Shown: positions 5,352 to 13,783 of the stretch, in pieces | How the letters are laid out: every line of letters begins with the position of its first letter | Numbering within the stretch: position 1 is the stretch's first letter | Assembly (NCBI GenBank): GCA_946497265.1 | Contig: CAMMKL010000025.1 | Coordinates: forward strand, 1-14,296 | Length of the DNA: 14,296 nt | Direction: 5' to 3' | DNA from: an uncultured Clostridia bacterium | GTDB lineage: Bacteria > Bacillota > Clostridia > Oscillospirales > Acutalibacteraceae | The notes under the pieces: model-generated | What the model was told of the DNA's origin: nothing | The model's input: only the letters and a program-made list of their open reading frames with translations | Databases searched by the model: none | Position numbers and translations under genes: made by a program

Positions 5352-7329
5352 AGGATTTTTTCCAAAGCTTGCGGCGAATAATATCCGAAAGAACAGCAAG
5401 ACCTATATCCCATATCTGCTTACCTGTATTATGACGGTCGCCGTTTTCTATATTGTCAAATCCTTGTCTCTGAACCCGGGGCTTGAGAAAATGGTGGGCG
5501 CGCAAACCTTGATGTATACCATGTCTATGGGCAGCTGGGTGACAGCGCTGTTTGCCTTTATTTTTCTGTTTTATACCAACAGCTTTCTGATCAAGCGCCG
5601 GAAAAGGGAATTTGGCGTATTTAATATTCTTGGTATGGAAAAACGCCATCTGGCCCAAACAATGGCGTGGGAATCCCTTTATGTAACGTTGATCGGCTTA
5701 GTTGGCGGGTTAATTCTTGGGATCGCCTTGGATAAGGTGATGTTTCTCGTGATTACCAAGGCCATTGGCGGAGAGATTGCTCTGGGATTCTTTGTCTCAG
5801 GAAAAGCTATCGAAACCACTGTTGTCTTCTTCATAATCGTTTTTTTCCTTATATTTCTTAATACCGCCCGTCAGATCCATGTGGCAAATCCCATTGAATT
5901 GTTGAAGGAGGGGCACGCCGGGGAAAAGGAGCCCAAGACGAAATGGCTGATGGCCCTTTTGGGTCTTGCGTGCGTAGGGGTCGGTTATTATCTGGCTTTG
6001 ACGGTGGAGAATCCACTTACATCCCTCTTAGTCTTCTTTGTTGCGGTAGTGCTGGTTATTATCGGTACCTACATGCTGTTTACCGCCGGAAGCATTGCAT
6101 TATTGAAGCTGTTACGGAAAAACAAAAAGTATTATTATAAAACAAAGCATTTCACCAGCATTTCCGGGATGATTTACCGGATGAAGCAAAACGCAGTAGG
6201 CCTTGCAAACATCTGCGTCTTGTCCACCATGGTTTTGGTGATGATTTCCTCGACCAGTTCGATGATGCTCGGCATGGAGGATATCCTCCATACCCGTTAC
6301 CCCAATGATTTCGTGATCTATTCGGACGAAGGCACCCGGGAACGAAGCGAGAAGACCTTTGCCGACATCCGTGCCCTGCAGGCGGAGATGGATTTGAATG
6401 TGACAGATGAAATCCAGTATACCTATTTGGCTTTTTCCAGTGTAGAAGACGGAGACACCTTTCAGGTTACACGCAGCGGTTCCCTGATGGTTATGGATTC
6501 CATCACGAACCTGATTTTTGTTCCTTTGTCCGACTACAATGCGATCATGGGAACCAATGACATACTGGAAGAAGGTGAAATTCTTTTGTATTCCAACCGG
6601 AAAGATTTTGATTATCCGGTTCTGAAGGTGTTTGATAAAGAATATGCGGTTAAAAAGAAGCTGGATAAATTTTTGGGCAACGGTGTAATCGCAGCAAACG
6701 CTGCCAACAGCCAGTTCATTGTAGTTCGGGATATGAAGGAAATGAAAGACCTGTATAAAAAGCAGAAAGAAGCTCTAACCGATATCGCAAACAAATTCCG
6801 ATACTATTATGGGTTTGATACGGATGCCGGGGAAGAAGAACAAAGCCGTTTTTATACTGCTATGATGGATCTGCTCACAGAAAATGGTTTTCTTGGAAGC
6901 GCCGAGTCCAGGTTTGACGCCAGGACCAGCTTTATCGGGTTATATGGCGGCCTGTTTTTCCTTGGCATATTCCTGGGCGTCTTGTTCATCATGGCCACAG
7001 TCTTAATCATTTATTATAAGCAGATTTCCGAAGGCTATGACGATAAGGAACGGTTTGAGATTATGCAAAAGGTCGGCATGAGCCACCAGGAGGTGAAAGC
7101 TTCTATTCGTTCACAGGTGCTGACCGTGTTTTTCCTGCCTTTGATTGCAGCGGGTATGCACGTTGCTGCTGCGTTTCCAATGATCTCAAGAATCTTGGCA
7201 CTGTTTAACCTGATGAATACAAGCCTGTATATCGCTTGTACGGGTGTCTGCTTCCTCGTATTCGCAACAATGTATGTACTGATTTACACGCTAACGGCCA
7301 AAACCTATTATAAAATTGTCAGCCGGTAA
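5344..7329 (+). CDS. BceB-like FtsX-family permease
   Basis: 661-residue membrane subunit of the Bce-type transporter. The topology read from hydrophobic stretches fits the family's ten membrane helices: about 20-39, 61-82, 107-130, 150-175, 200-217, 222-248 and 283-305, then a ~220-residue outside domain (about 310-527), then 530-558, 591-615 and 627-650. The first FtsX block carries KRRKREFGVFNILGMEKRHL and the second the matching YDDKERFEIMQKVGMSHQEV, the coupling segments towards the ATPase. The outside domain is where substrate recognition is placed in the family, and it is variable, so the drug cannot be predicted. Start at 5344 (MNKGFFPKLAANNIRKN is typical) overlaps the ATPase gene by 8 bases; a longer in-frame start at 5212 lies entirely inside it. 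A lipoprotein gene follows after only 10 bases. Confidence 0.95.
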   Translation: MNKGFFPKLAANNIRKNSKTYIPYLLTCIMTVAVFYIVKSLSLNPGLEKMVGAQTLMYTMSMGSWVTALFAFIFLFYTNSFLIKRRKREFGVFNILGMEKRHLAQTMAWESLYVTLIGLVGGLILGIALDKVMFLVITKAIGGEIALGFFVSGKAIETTVVFFIIVFFLIFLNTARQIHVANPIELLKEGHAGEKEPKTKWLMALLGLACVGVGYYLALTVENPLTSLLVFFVAVVLVIIGTYMLFTAGSIALLKLLRKNKKYYYKTKHFTSISGMIYRMKQNAVGLANICVLSTMVLVMISSTSSMMLGMEDILHTRYPNDFVIYSDEGTRERSEKTFADIRALQAEMDLNVTDEIQYTYLAFSSVEDGDTFQVTRSGSLMVMDSITNLIFVPLSDYNAIMGTNDILEEGEILLYSNRKDFDYPVLKVFDKEYAVKKKLDKFLGNGVIAANAANSQFIVVRDMKEMKDLYKKQKEALTDIANKFRYYYGFDTDAGEEEQSRFYTAMMDLLTENGFLGSAESRFDARTSFIGLYGGLFFLGIFLGVLFIMATVLIIYYKQISEGYDDKERFEIMQKVGMSHQEVKASIRSQVLTVFFLPLIAAGMHVAAAFPMISRILALFNLMNTSLYIACTGVCFLVFATMYVLIYTLTAKTYYKIVSR

Positions 7330-7339
7330 GGAGGTTCTC

Positions 7340-7816
7340 ATGAGAAAACTTTTTACGGCGAGCTTCATAATTTGTATGCTGATTACTTTAGCAGCTTGCA
7401 ATATGGATGGGGAAGAAGTCCATAGCTTTTTAAGCGGCTTGGCGGAAAACTTAGGGGAATCACAAATTACAAAAGATCAAGACCTGATTGGTACCCGAAC
7501 TCTAACAGAGGATGCCTATACAGGCAGGTACCAGGCGCAGAGTGACGGCATTACCGGAAGGGATATTGTGTTCGGCGGGGGCTCAATCAATTCCCGTTCA
7601 CTCCATCTATATGGAGTGGTCCACAGTGAATCCGGCAGTGCGGTGGTGCGTATCCGACAAAACGAAGAAGTAACGCAACTGCCGCTTGAGGAAGACGGCC
7701 GCTTTGAAACTACGCTTACCTGTTCCAGTGGTGGAAACTACATTATGATAGATTATAAAAATTTCCATGGAGATTTAGAGCTGTATTCAGAGTATCTCCC
7801 TCATTCCTCCGAATAG
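7340..7816 (+). CDS. Small lipoprotein, probable partner of the Bce-type transporter
   Basis: 158 residues with a clear lipoprotein signal: charged MRK, hydrophobic core, and lipobox LAAC with C20 as the lipidated residue, so the mature protein should sit on the outer face of the membrane. After a linker of about 30 residues, the rest looks like one beta-rich domain: YTGRYQAQSDGITGRDIVFGG, a strand pair LHLYGVVHSESGSAVVRIRQ, ETTLTCSSGGNYIMIDYKNF and GDLELYSEYL. The start at 7340 has AAGGAGG 6 bases upstream; the in-frame ATG at 7316 lies within the permease gene. Only 10 bases separate it from the permease stop, so it is surely in the same operon. Classical BceRSAB loci lack such a gene; I infer a role in capturing or sensing the peptide, or modulating the permease. 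I cannot name its family. Confidence 0.8.
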   Translation: MRKLFTASFIICMLITLAACNMDGEEVHSFLSGLAENLGESQITKDQDLIGTRTLTEDAYTGRYQAQSDGITGRDIVFGGGSINSRSLHLYGVVHSESGSAVVRIRQNEEVTQLPLEEDGRFETTLTCSSGGNYIMIDYKNFHGDLELYSEYLPHSSE

Positions 7817-8141
7817 GAGTTGCTAAAATTGTCGAAGGGTTACCGGTTTACATAGAACCATAATGTAGAACGACGCTACACAATAAACCTGGTTGAGGCC
7901 GGCCTTACCATTGTGTTGCATTCTGTCCTTTAATTATCACCGGAATACACCCTGTAGCTGATTGGGTAGCGGTGGGTTTGGATAAAAAAAGACGTGGGAA
8001 GATATGCCGGAAAACAGAAACTAGGATGCGGTGTGGTATTGGTAGTCTCTCGGACGAAGAGCAACCTGCCATTCCAACATGGTCCCAAATAGTCGATAAC
8101 CAAATAAGGACGCTGTAATATTGCGGTTAATACCTTAATCG
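7817..8141. other. Non-coding gap after the transporter operon
   Basis: No convincing gene on either strand. An inverted repeat ACACAAT (7878-7884) / ATTGTGT (7910-7916) encloses a 10-base palindrome AGGCCGGCCT, without a following T run. A minus-strand frame covering 7930-8259 has no ribosome binding site and runs across the terminator at 8142-8178, so I do not call it. The region may be decayed sequence. Confidence 0.4.
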
Positions 8142-8178
8142 AAAGATCCTGAAGCAGATTGCTCTCTTCAGGATCTTT
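8142..8178. terminator. Strong bidirectional intrinsic terminator
   Basis: A perfect 13-bp stem, AAAGATCCTGAAG (8142-8154) with CTTCAGGATCTTT (8166-8178), 11-base loop, followed by TCTT on the + side and preceded by A residues giving T residues on the - side. It is the first good terminator after the lipoprotein gene, about 325 bases downstream, and probably ends that transcript. Confidence 0.85.
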
Positions 8179-8207
8179 TCTTATAGAAAATGTGAGATGA
8201 AAGAACC

Positions 8208-8372
8208 ATGCACCGATATTTAGCAATTGAAAATCCGTGTTCTGTTTTTGTAAACACATATCCTAACCCCGAAATGCATCAAATAGCAGGAAAACGAAAC
8301 GTAAAAAATTACATTTCAGTTAAAAAAGATACCGTTGTAGAACAAGAAAGATTAGATTACAGTATTAAGTAA
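8208..8372 (+). CDS. Possible 54-residue protein of unknown function
   Basis: Open frame from ATG to TAA just after the terminator; begins MHRYLAIENPCSVFVNTYP and ends VVEQERLDYSIK. The composition is protein-like (mixed, with many charged residues) and codon use resembles AT-rich small genes, but the upstream AGATGAAAG is a weak ribosome binding site and no promoter is obvious between it and the terminator. It may be a remnant or a chance frame. No homology recognised. Confidence 0.25.
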   Translation: MHRYLAIENPCSVFVNTYPNPEMHQIAGKRNVKNYISVKKDTVVEQERLDYSIK

Positions 8373-8394
8373 AGATAAAATGTTGCCAATCTAT

Positions 8395-8423
8395 TTGAAA
8401 GGAGGATAGTTTTTATAAATAAT
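8395..8423 (+). promoter_or_regulatory. Likely promoter of the surface protein gene
   Basis: TTGAAA (8395-8400, 5 of 6) with a 17-base spacer to AATAAT (8418-8423, 5 of 6). Transcription would begin near 8430, leaving a leader of about 50 bases to the start codon at 8482. An AAAGGAGG in the spacer has no start codon at a usable distance and is probably coincidental. Confidence 0.5.
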
Positions 8424-8481
8424 TACCCAAGGAAGCAATATCTGTGCACATGAATTCGTTAGGTCAGAAAGGATGACGAGA

Positions 8482-11400
8482 ATGAGGAAAAAGTTTTTAT
8501 CCCTGTTGCTAATCTTTACCATCCTAGTTGGAGGTATGCCGAGCTTTGGCTCCGTGGCAATGGCGAAGGAAAGCGGAAGTGCGAAGTTAAATAATCTGAT
8601 ACTGGATAAGGTAAGTGTACTTATCCAGAGGGATCATCCGGATGTGCAGGAGTTTTCTCCTGACATTACCGATTATACCGGGACTGCGTATTACAGCGTC
8701 AATCAAGTCAATGTATTTCCATTTAAAAAAGATCCGAATGCTACGGTAACCGTCAATGGTACGGCTGTAACCGGAGACAGTGTGAATGTTCCTTTGAATA
8801 TAGGAGAAAACATCATTACGGTTGCGGTAACCAATGGGGAAAACTCCCAAACATATACCGTGAACATTGAAAAAGTAGGCACTGACTATCGTGGCAGAAG
8901 GCCCTTGGCAAACGATGAATTTACTGTTTCCACGGACTTTGGCGGAGATGTGAGCGCCATGGTGGACGGCAATGGGAGTACCTATTGGAGTCCGGATATC
9001 ACCCCTGTTGATGAAGAAGAGGGTACGCCTACTTCCTTTGTCATTGATTTACAGAAGGTACGTTCGGTAAGCCGTATCAGCATGGACTATGCGCAAAATT
9101 ATGCGCTGTGGAGTAACATGGTGCGCATCTCCATTAGCGACGACGGAGAATCTTGGACGCCTGTAGTGGAACAAGGCAATATGAGAGAGGATCAGGGCGT
9201 CGTCCGTTATGAATTTGGGATTTCTTATGATGCGCGTTATATTAAATATGAAGTGATCAAGTTTGACTCAGACAGCCTGAGGATCAACGAATTCACCATT
9301 TTTGAGGATCCGGAAAACCACTTGGTGGAGCAGGATCCTCCTGAAGGCGGAGATCAACCGTTTGTGCCCACCAATGAGAACATCGCAAGAGGCCAGGAAA
9401 TTGTGATTGAAAAGGGTTTTCCGGTTTCCGGTTGGATGCCCAGCGGCCAGTATGGCAGAGGCGTACCAACGCCGGAGGAGTCGGAGATTCTCGGTTGGGA
9501 TGGGCCTTTGTTCTACGATCCGCCCCTGGAGAATGTACAGTATATGAAGTATAACCCCAATTCCTTGTGGGGCCTGGCCAAAGCACCATGGGGATCAAAC
9601 GGCATGGCAGGCGCGGGAGAGCCGAGGGATTTTGTAGATGAGGGCATGCTGCCCTATATTAACAATGCCGTCAGCTTCTGCTTTGGAGACGAGGGCAGCT
9701 ATAGCTATGAAGAAGCACTCCGCTTCAAAGAGTGGTTTGCGTTCAGCAAAGAAAGGTATCCCGGCACCATTGTACATTCCAATCAAACCGGCTATCAGTG
9801 GAGCAGAGCCAATTATGAGGAATATATCCGTATCGCGGAGCCGGATTTACTTAGTTGGGATACTTACTATAGTTGGAATGACAGCAACGCCTGGAATGCA
9901 ACCTATACCATGTTAAACACGCCCACATGGACTATGTTGCGTGAGCTGGCTTTAAAGGGCGTGGATGGCAGCGGACAAAAGCCTATTTTATATGGGCAGT
10001 ATTTGGATACATATAATCTGGATCAGCCAATGTCCCAGAAAAACCTTGTGGTCAACCTATCCTTGTTGACAGGGATGAAATGGCTAAATTATTTCCGTTT
10101 GGAATTTCAGTTTGACCATTGCTATCTATGGGATGAGGACGGAACCCCCTCCAGAGGCGCCTATGAATGGGGAGAGGTTAACCGTTACCTCAAGACCATC
10201 GATGATTATATCTTGCGCCTGAACAGCGATTGGGTTGTCAGCAAGCCGGGCAAGCATCTATCGGGTGATCAGGAATTGTCCAATAACGTAAAGAGTGCCT
10301 GGAAGATGGGCGGCTTTGACCAGAACGCCGACGTTAACGCCGGTTATTACATCCAGGATGTCTTCGCTAAAAATATCTCTTCTGCCAACAATGGACTGCC
10401 GGGCGACGTGCTGCTGGGTTACTTTACCGCATTGCCAGGCCTGTCGGAGTCCGAAGTAAAGGAAACCTTTGGAAGTTCTGCCCCCAAAGCCTTTATGCTG
10501 CTCAACGGTTTGAGCGCAGGTAGTTCCGGCAGCTATAGCAATCCCAATGTAGCGGCAAAGGAACGCGGTTCTGCTGAAAATACAAAACAAACCATTACCC
10601 TTACCTTTACCGGTGAACAGACCGCCCCTCTGAAGAAGGTTAACCGCGACACCGGTTTAGTGGAAGATGTTGAAATAATCGACAATACCCTAACCGTCAC
10701 GCTTGGCGGCGGCGAAGCGGAACTTTATTTCTGGGCTGAGGATTCTTCTTGCAGCGCTACCTCCGAAACAGAAGGCCACGAAGCTTCTTTTGCTTTCGAT
10801 GGATATTCCGATACTTACTGGCAAGCCTCCGAAGATGCGGATCTTCCGATCGAATTGTCCTCGGAATTTACACCCAAAACCATCGATAAAATTATAATAA
10901 ACGAGCAGGGCAACGCCATTACCAGCTATCGGCTGCAATACTTGGTGGACGGTGAATGGCAGGACATCCCCGGCGGAACAGGAGATAGCATTGGATTGAG
11001 TAAGGTGGTAACCTTTGGTCCTATTTCCGTATCTGGAATAAAGCTGATTATTACCTCGGCCAATGGGCAAGTGGGTATCAAAGACATTCGTTCTTACGCC
11101 TCCACAGAGGCTACCTATACCATCACAGCAACGGCAGGCTCTAATGGAAACGTTACCCCCGAAACGCTTACTGTAGTGGCGCATGAGGATGCGGTGTTCA
11201 CCGTTACTCCGGAAGAAGGTTATGCGGTGGACAGCGTTACTGTAAATGGTTCGGCTGCCGATTTGCAGGGGGATCAGCTGATCCTTTACAATGTAACAGA
11301 GAACAAAAACATAAACGCTTCCTTTATTATTGAACGGCCGGAAGTAATCAACAAGGAAACGCTGAAAATATTAATTGACAGTGTGCTGGAACTAAAGCGG

Positions 11401-13371
11401 TTTGATTATACTGGAGGCACCTGGAGAGAGATTCAAATTGCTTTACCTAAGGCCCAGGAGGTATTGGCACAAGAGGACGCTACAGATGAACAGATAGAAA
11501 CCGTTTATAACAATTTATGGAACGCTTATCTTGCGCTGTCGCATTTGGAAGAAGGCCGGCCCATTCCGGAAGAAGATCCACCCCGCAAGGTTTTTATAGA
11601 TAACACCGATCCGCTCATTAATTATGGCGGCAGTTGGGGTGGAAACGGTAGCGGCAGCGGAGCCGACGATGCCTATCTGCAGTCTCAACAATGGGTAAGC
11701 AGTACCAGCGATTCCACAATTTCCATGGATTTTACGGGTACCGGAATACAAATTATCCATTCCATTCATCCATCTGGAGGAACCTTATCGGTAGAAATTC
11801 GTGATCAGAATGGTGATGTGGTATCCGCACAAGATAATATTAATTTTCGGGGTAATAAGGCCATGCGGCAGGTAATTTATGAAAAACTGGACCTGCCTTA
11901 TGGGAGTTATACAATTAAGGTTTCTTATCAAAACAACGCCTATGCTGAGTTTGACGGCTTTTTCGTGTATAATGACGAAGGACAAGAAACCAACTATACG
12001 GTAACATTTGACAAGACCCCCGCCAACGCTCAGGTTGTGGTAAAAAATGCCCGGGGGGATGTGGTGGATCCTCAAGCGGACGGCAGCTATCTGTTGGCAG
12101 CCGGCAATTACACCTATTCCGCAGCGGCGGAGGGCTATACCGCAGTGAAAGACGTAGCCTTTACCGTTTCCGGCAACATGGAAATTTCTGTTGTTTTGGA
12201 AGAAGAAACGGTAACACCGAATCTCTATACCATCACCTTTAAGCTTAGCCCCTCATACGCGCTCGTTACCGTGAAGGACGGCCAAGGAAATATCATAGAG
12301 GCCCAAGAGGACGGCAGTTACCTGTTAGCGGCAGGCGAATATACCTATTCCGTAGCGGCAAGCGACCACATTGCAAAGAATAATGTGGCGCTCACAGTAT
12401 CTCAGAATGAGGAACTTGAGGTTGTTTTGGTCAATATTAAATATCTCAGCATTACGGTGGAATATGCGGAGCAGCAGTTGACCGAAGGGTTGGTGGATTC
12501 CATCAAACAACAGTTTGAGGCTGCGCTAAAGAACGCAAAAGAGTTGCTTGCCAATCCGAACGCGACTCAGGAAGAGGTAGACGCCGCAGATGAAGAATTG
12601 ATTTACTGGTTGCAGTACCTGGAATTCAAAGGCGATCCCACTGCGCTCATAGCCTTGATAAAGGAAGCAGAAGCTATTGATTTGAACCTTTACGAAGATG
12701 GACAAGTAAAGGATACTTTCCTGCAAGCTTTGGCGGATGCGAAGGAGACGGTAGAGAAATATCCTTTGGCAGACGAACTGGCAGAAGCGGAGGCAGCACT
12801 CCGGGAGGCGATGGAGGCGCTTGACGGTGTACGGATCGATAAAATTGATCTAATTAAGCTTCAAAGCGTTGTCAACATGGCGAAGCCGATGTACGAAAAT
12901 TTGGATAAGTACATTGACAATACTGGTAAGGACGTCTTTGGGACAGCCTATCAGCTGGCATTGGAACTGCTGGCCGAGCCCACAACCCAAGAAGAAGTGG
13001 ATCAAGCGGCTGTGGCGCTGCACAATGCGATGTTAGATCTGCGTTTAAAACCCAACAAGGATGCTTTACTTGAATTGGTAAAAAAGGCGGAAAGTATCGA
13101 TCTTGACCTGTATACTCAGGAAAGCGCTCAGGTGGTTCGTGAGACGTTGGCGGCTGCTAAGGCAGTTTTGGAAGACACACAAGCAACACAGGAACAGGTC
13201 GATAATGCGAAAAATACATTGCAGGCCGCTCTTGACAACTTAGATAAGAAACCGGATAATCCTCAAGGCAGTACCGCAACAGGCGATAGCTTCCCGTACT
13301 GGGCACTGTCCTTAACGGGTGCTGCACTGTTAACCGTTTTTATCTTGGTTCGTAAAAGAAGAGCTTGTTAA
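8482..13371 (+). CDS. Giant secreted, surface-anchored putative glycoside hydrolase
   Basis: 1629 residues. Order of parts: signal peptide (1-28, RKKF then hydrophobic core, cut near VAMA-KES); cadherin-like beta-sandwich (~33-132); first F5/8-type-C/CBM32-like domain (~134-276); putative TIM-barrel catalytic core (~298-592) with acidic candidates D403-E404 in CFGDEGSY, D460 in LLSWDTYY, E541 and D545; beta domain (~593-753); second F5/8-type-C domain (~754-873); InlB/Flg_new-type repeat (~877-950); FIVAR-like helical domain (~954-1023); beta-sandwich resembling galactose-binding folds (~1035-1168); two PEGA-like repeats (~1173-1317); four helical FIVAR-like repeats (~1322-1588); hinge, membrane helix (~1603-1623) and RKRRAC tail. 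The anchor resembles a sortase signal but has STATGDS, not LPXTG. ATG 8482 is preferred over 8473 because AAAGG (8468-8472) is 9 bases away. Carbohydrate action is inferred from domain company; substrate and catalytic family are unknown. Confidence 0.85.
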   Translation: MRKKFLSLLLIFTILVGGMPSFGSVAMAKESGSAKLNNLILDKVSVLIQRDHPDVQEFSPDITDYTGTAYYSVNQVNVFPFKKDPNATVTVNGTAVTGDSVNVPLNIGENIITVAVTNGENSQTYTVNIEKVGTDYRGRRPLANDEFTVSTDFGGDVSAMVDGNGSTYWSPDITPVDEEEGTPTSFVIDLQKVRSVSRISMDYAQNYALWSNMVRISISDDGESWTPVVEQGNMREDQGVVRYEFGISYDARYIKYEVIKFDSDSLRINEFTIFEDPENHLVEQDPPEGGDQPFVPTNENIARGQEIVIEKGFPVSGWMPSGQYGRGVPTPEESEILGWDGPLFYDPPLENVQYMKYNPNSLWGLAKAPWGSNGMAGAGEPRDFVDEGMLPYINNAVSFCFGDEGSYSYEEALRFKEWFAFSKERYPGTIVHSNQTGYQWSRANYEEYIRIAEPDLLSWDTYYSWNDSNAWNATYTMLNTPTWTMLRELALKGVDGSGQKPILYGQYLDTYNLDQPMSQKNLVVNLSLLTGMKWLNYFRLEFQFDHCYLWDEDGTPSRGAYEWGEVNRYLKTIDDYILRLNSDWVVSKPGKHLSGDQELSNNVKSAWKMGGFDQNADVNAGYYIQDVFAKNISSANNGLPGDVLLGYFTALPGLSESEVKETFGSSAPKAFMLLNGLSAGSSGSYSNPNVAAKERGSAENTKQTITLTFTGEQTAPLKKVNRDTGLVEDVEIIDNTLTVTLGGGEAELYFWAEDSSCSATSETEGHEASFAFDGYSDTYWQASEDADLPIELSSEFTPKTIDKIIINEQGNAITSYRLQYLVDGEWQDIPGGTGDSIGLSKVVTFGPISVSGIKLIITSANGQVGIKDIRSYASTEATYTITATAGSNGNVTPETLTVVAHEDAVFTVTPEEGYAVDSVTVNGSAADLQGDQLILYNVTENKNINASFIIERPEVINKETLKILIDSVLELKRFDYTGGTWREIQIALPKAQEVLAQEDATDEQIETVYNNLWNAYLALSHLEEGRPIPEEDPPRKVFIDNTDPLINYGGSWGGNGSGSGADDAYLQSQQWVSSTSDSTISMDFTGTGIQIIHSIHPSGGTLSVEIRDQNGDVVSAQDNINFRGNKAMRQVIYEKLDLPYGSYTIKVSYQNNAYAEFDGFFVYNDEGQETNYTVTFDKTPANAQVVVKNARGDVVDPQADGSYLLAAGNYTYSAAAEGYTAVKDVAFTVSGNMEISVVLEEETVTPNLYTITFKLSPSYALVTVKDGQGNIIEAQEDGSYLLAAGEYTYSVAASDHIAKNNVALTVSQNEELEVVLVNIKYLSITVEYAEQQLTEGLVDSIKQQFEAALKNAKELLANPNATQEEVDAADEELIYWLQYLEFKGDPTALIALIKEAEAIDLNLYEDGQVKDTFLQALADAKETVEKYPLADELAEAEAALREAMEALDGVRIDKIDLIKLQSVVNMAKPMYENLDKYIDNTGKDVFGTAYQLALELLAEPTTQEEVDQAAVALHNAMLDLRLKPNKDALLELVKKAESIDLDLYTQESAQVVRETLAAAKAVLEDTQATQEQVDNAKNTLQAALDNLDKKPDNPQGSTATGDSFPYWALSLTGAALLTVFILVRKRRAC
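11998..12433 (+). repeat. Tandem repeat inside the surface protein gene
   Basis: Two consecutive units start at 11998 and 12229, exactly 231 bases (77 codons) apart. They share the pattern YTVTF/YTITF, a VVVK/VTVK strand, then DGSYLLAAG[NE]YTYS[AV]AA and a final VVLE/VVLV strand. The nucleotide identity is highest around 12076-12130 against 12307-12361. They look like PEGA/carboxypeptidase-regulatory-like beta-sandwich spacers that arose by duplication and could expand or contract by recombination. Confidence 0.75.
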
Positions 13372-13435
13372 GCTTTCCGAGATATATAAACCAGTGACCT
13401 AGCAAAACGTGATCCTTATCTTAAAATGAATAGAC

Positions 13436-13475
13436 AAACCCTCTTGCGATCGGCTATTAATAAGCAAGAGGGTTT
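13436..13475. terminator. Strong bidirectional intrinsic terminator
   Basis: AAACCCTCTTGC (13436-13447) pairs perfectly with GCAAGAGGGTTT (13464-13475) around a 16-base loop; TTTT ends the right arm and AAA flanks the left arm. Lies 64 bases after the surface protein stop and is its obvious terminator. Confidence 0.85.
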
Positions 13476-13757
13476 TGCTATGGGCAAAAGGTCTATATAT
13501 TGAAAACCAGGTAATGCCAGGGATAATCCACAGGCCACCGACTCTCCTGATGAAATTGAATCGACAATCAGAAAAGGAGAAATGGCATGGGACTTAATTA
13601 AGATGGCAGGGGGTCCTCTGCTCTTTTATGATTATGGGAAGTTTAATCCATATCGGCAATTGCGTGTAAGGAGAGGCTCCTATTCTATATCATGGTAATC
13701 GATATGATATCTATATTCTTTGACAAATGGTTCCACGGCTAAATTTAAGAACGGAAA
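13476..13757. other. Gap with one uncertain open frame
   Basis: No confident gene. A + strand frame open from 13504 to a TAA at 13696-13698 reads protein-like (including DSPDEIESTIRKGEMAWDL and GPLLFYDYGKFNPYRQL), but its first ATG is at 13582, only two bases after AGGAG, leaving 38 codons. It may be a decayed 3' end of a gene or a chance frame. TTGACA at 13720-13725 has only a poor -10 partner. Confidence 0.3.
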
Positions 13758-13783
13758 TCGTTTCGAATCAAATTGTGAAACGA
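13758..13783. promoter_or_regulatory. Inverted repeat over the -35, candidate operator
   Basis: TCGTTTC (13758-13764) and GAAACGA (13777-13783) are exact reverse complements separated by 12 bases, giving 19 bases centre to centre, about two helical turns. The right half covers the 3' part of the -35 box at 13773-13778, the place where a repressor would block RNA polymerase. The regulator is unknown. Confidence 0.4.

Noticed and set aside
7930..8259. A 109-residue minus-strand frame in the gap after the lipoprotein gene
   Set aside because: It runs through the strong terminator at 8142-8178, has no ribosome binding site or promoter, and its composition is not clearly protein-like.
8398..8406. 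AAAGGAGG as a ribosome binding site of a gene in the surface protein leader
   Set aside because: No ATG, GTG or TTG occurs at a usable distance; the segment fits better as promoter spacer.
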